NCBI GenBank assembly: GCA_034409055.1
Contig: DAOUMU010000420.1
Coordinates: 1 to 13,864, forward strand
Direction: 5' to 3'
DNA: 13,864 bases
Source: DAOUMU01 sp034409055
GTDB taxonomy: Bacteria > Chloroflexota > Anaerolineae > 4572-78 > J111
Part shown: positions 12,409-13,864 of the stretch, piece after piece
Position numbering within the stretch: position 1 is the stretch's first letter
How the letters are laid out: each line of letters starts with the position of its first letter
The notes under the pieces: generated by a model
Seen by the model: the letters and a program-made list of their open reading frames with translations, nothing else
Told to the model about the DNA's origin: nothing
The model's database searches: none
Translations under genes and position numbers: made by a program

Positions 12409-13188
12409 TTAAGAGTTGGTGAATTTTATTTTGATATCTGCCCCTTTACCGGCCATGGCCAGCCGATTTTTTATCACCGTTAAATTGGCTTTATAGGCTG
12501 TGGCAATGCCATCTTTGTGCGTCCATGTCTCTTCCTGAATCCATAAGCGCACGTCGGCCAGTTCTATCAGGGGAAAGCCAGCCGGGTAATTTGCCGGGTT
12601 AAAGGGGTCGTTCTTTTGCGGTGAGGTTATAAAAAGAAAAACGCTGTTTGATTGCTTGATGATATTTCGCAGCCGGCGCAAGAGCGTTTTTAATAGATCA
12701 GGCGTCGCGTGACTGAGCAGATCGGCCACGACGCCCATAACCACAATCACCAGGCCCTCATCACGAGCGGCGTTCTCCAGGCTGGTGAGGGCGTCAAAAA
12801 CTGTATCGGGCCGGGTCAGGAGTAAGTAGGGGGCTATCAAGCCACAACGTTCGGCCTGCCAGGGGTCGAAGTCGTGGCTCATATCAATGATGGCCACAAT
12901 TTGTTGCTTGCGCTGCACTTTTGAGGCGATGCGAGCGGCGATACTGGTGGCGCCACCGCTCAAGGACGTTTCCCCGGAACCGATCAATTCGGTAATTTGG
13001 CCGCAGGGCAGCCCGCCAATACCTAACGCTTTATCTAATGGCCGAAAACCGGTCGGCAAGGTCAAGATGTCAGCCGGTGGTTTGTAATTGAAAGCTGTGG
13101 GTATCCGGTGCGGCGCGGAACGGCCAACAAAAAGCCTGGCCACGCTTTCAATAACTTTTTTTACCCCCTGTGAGTTTTTAGCCGTCAT
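12409..13188 (-). CDS. RecA paralogue with degenerate ATPase motifs, SOS-type promoter (ImuA-like candidate)
   Basis: A 259-residue protein aligned by eye to the RecA core. LPTGFRPLDKALGIGGLP (44-61) matches the RecA stretch before Walker A. The Walker A position reads LSGGATS: Gly79 and Ala80 replace the Lys and Thr of GKT. The catalytic Glu of the RecA AEH motif is Ser104 (DMSHDFDP), and the Walker B Asp is Met151 (VIVVMG). Later, RNIIKQSNSVFLFI, ADVRLWIQEE and VIKNRLAMAGKGADI follow RecA closely. The DNA-binding loop L1 region is shortened and the C-terminal domain is absent (RecA is about 350 residues). ATP hydrolysis is therefore unlikely. The promoter contains a perfect LexA-type palindrome, so DNA damage should induce it. 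A role like ImuA, the RecA-like partner of a mutagenic polymerase, or as a RecA modulator is inference; no imuB or dnaE2 is in view. Start: GAGG 7 bases before ATG 13188. Confidence 0.82.
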   Translation of the reverse strand: MTAKNSQGVKKVIESVARLFVGRSAPHRIPTAFNYKPPADILTLPTGFRPLDKALGIGGLPCGQITELIGSGETSLSGGATSIAARIASKVQRKQQIVAIIDMSHDFDPWQAERCGLIAPYLLLTRPDTVFDALTSLENAARDEGLVIVVMGVVADLLSHATPDLLKTLLRRLRNIIKQSNSVFLFITSPQKNDPFNPANYPAGFPLIELADVRLWIQEETWTHKDGIATAYKANLTVIKNRLAMAGKGADIKIKFTNS

Positions 13189-13195
13189 AAAATAG

Positions 13196-13199
13196 CCTC
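13196..13199 (-). promoter_or_regulatory. Ribosome binding site of the RecA-like gene
   Basis: GAGG on the minus strand, 7 bases before the ATG at 13188, supporting this start. Confidence 0.7.
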
Positions 13200-13219
13200 A
13201 CCCGAGTAGTGGTAAGACT

Positions 13220-13249
13220 ATTATATCAGAACATATGTTCTGATGTCAA
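13220..13249 (-). promoter_or_regulatory. Sigma-70 promoter of the RecA-like gene
   Basis: TTGACA (minus strand, 13244-13249), an 18-base spacer and TATAAT (13220-13225): both hexamers are perfect. Transcription should start near 13213, giving a leader of about 25 bases. The spacer is almost entirely a LexA-type operator, so the promoter would be strong but tightly repressed until the SOS response. Confidence 0.85.
13225..13244. promoter_or_regulatory. LexA-type SOS operator (perfect 20-bp palindrome)
   Basis: The core GAACATATGTTC matches the LexA/DinR box of Bacillus and relatives (CGAACNNNNGTTCG) in its GAAC-N4-GTTC arms. The symmetry extends to a perfect 20-bp palindrome. It fills the 18-base promoter spacer and touches both hexamers, so bound LexA would exclude RNA polymerase. 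LexA itself is not in the window; assignment is by motif. Confidence 0.82.
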
Positions 13250-13413
13250 GTGTTTAAACCTCAAAAACAGTTATTTTCACTTTAAACTCTTATTGCTTGC
13301 CATCAATTGAGCATACTTGATGGCATTGAGCAGGCTGTATTTTCTCAAACGGGGTCCGAATGACCACTGACCTGCCTGACGACAAGGCTTTGGCTATGGC
13401 CGGCCATTGTGCC
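13245..13413. other. Intergenic region without a recognised gene
   Basis: It begins inside the -35 hexamer of the RecA-like gene's promoter. It contains one modest stem-loop (GCCATCAA at 13299-13306 with TTGATGGC at 13317-13324) and a 12-bp palindrome (ATGGCCGGCCAT, 13396-13407). No T-tract or convincing coding frame was seen. Confidence 0.5.
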
Positions 13414-13770
13414 TCATAGCCATCTCTTCGCCTGGGCCACATCAATGACAGACACCTCTCGCTCAGCGACTAAGCGACACACCTGCGTATGGGTTTTGGG
13501 ATGGTGGCTGCCGGCCACGACAAGCACCGGGGCCGGGCTGCCGACTAACACAGGGGCTAATTCGATGGACTGCGAGCCGACAAGTGTTTTCACCCACGCC
13601 CGCGCCAATCCCAGCGCGCCACAAGGGAGACAGTTACTGGTCACAAGCGCCTGGCCGATGATCGCCAGATCGGAATCGTCACAGGCATCCACAGTCACTA
13701 CTTGAGTGGGAGCATCAGCAATTGCCCTGGTCAACACAGGGTGTAAAACGCAAAAGATGGTAAATTTCAT
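13414..13770 (-). pseudogene. Fragment of a four-carbon acid sugar kinase-like (DUF1537) gene
   Basis: A 118-codon open frame resembling the part of DUF1537-type sugar-acid kinases that includes the start of the nucleotide-binding domain. TQVVTVDACDDSDLAIIGQA, then CGALGLARAWV and PVLVVAGSHHPKTHTQV follow the family's usual pattern (VVDA...DL-I, GSAGLA, VVAGS-P-T--Q). Intact members have about 400 residues or more; here the N-terminal half and the final glycine-rich segment are missing. An in-frame TAA lies two codons before the ATG and there is no ribosome binding site, so I read it as a decayed remnant. The downstream frame after the stop shows no recognisable continuation. The family call is from memory of motifs; an unrelated small gene remains possible. 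Confidence 0.45.
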
Positions 13771-13864
13771 AATTTAGCCGGTGACAGAGGAGCAAGACCA
13801 AAAGTTAAGACGCTGTCACAAAAATCAGACCACTTGTGAACAGCCCAGTGGCAACGAGCATACA
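13771..13864. other. Right edge, no assigned feature
   Basis: A minus-strand frame is open from the window end to a stop overlapping the fragment's ATG, but the peptide is not recognised. It may hold more of the decayed sugar kinase gene in another frame, or nothing. Confidence 0.25.

Noticed and set aside
13299..13324. Stem-loop GCCATCAA/TTGATGGC as a terminator
   Set aside because: An 8-bp stem with a 10-base loop and no T-tract on either strand; not enough to call.
13409..13705. 98-codon plus-strand frame at the right end
   Set aside because: It is opposite the kinase-like fragment; its peptide shows no family motif while the minus frame does.

Overview
This window looks like chromosomal DNA of a Chloroflexota bacterium, probably of the Anaerolineae type. 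The reasons are a run of surface lipoproteins with long Thr-Pro linkers, a large YfhO-like membrane protein, a Gram-positive-style LexA operator and dispersed GTCATT...AATGAC hairpin repeats. This is inferred from style; no rRNA or other phylogenetic marker is present.

Layout. (1) Positions 142-3615, plus strand: a soluble PAS-GAF-PAS hybrid histidine kinase with a fused receiver domain, followed 30 bases later by a DUF5996 protein of unknown function. (2) Positions 3619-4294, minus strand, convergent with the above: a VapBC-type toxin-antitoxin pair (ribbon-helix-helix antitoxin, PIN-domain toxin) behind a consensus sigma-70 promoter. That promoter overlaps the stop codon of the next gene. 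(3) Positions 4356-12002, minus strand: a surface block. In transcription order it holds three related lipoproteins with Thr/Pro-rich linkers (one with an SH3b domain), a membrane-anchored HExxH metalloprotease with a jelly-roll-like C-terminal region, and a YfhO/GT-C membrane protein. (4) Positions 12409-13188, minus strand: a RecA paralogue that has lost the Walker A lysine, the catalytic glutamate and the Walker B aspartate. Its promoter has a perfect LexA-type palindrome filling the -35/-10 spacer. (5) Positions 13414-13770, minus strand: a fragment resembling the C-terminal part of a four-carbon acid sugar kinase (DUF1537), probably a remnant.

Two copies of a hairpin repeat (10215-10317 and 12158-12299) lie in the leaders of lipoprotein genes, each between a recognisable promoter and the start codon. 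The second copy is a complete MITE: its imperfect inverted repeats are flanked exactly by an 8-bp direct repeat.

The strongest points for a second look are the SOS-type control of a RecA paralogue that appears unable to hydrolyse ATP, the MITE with its target duplication at a promoter start site, and the lipoprotein family next to a GT-C-type enzyme. I see no CRISPR array, tRNA, rRNA or phage module. I did not find a clear, wholly new multi-gene system; the RecA paralogue is the nearest candidate.
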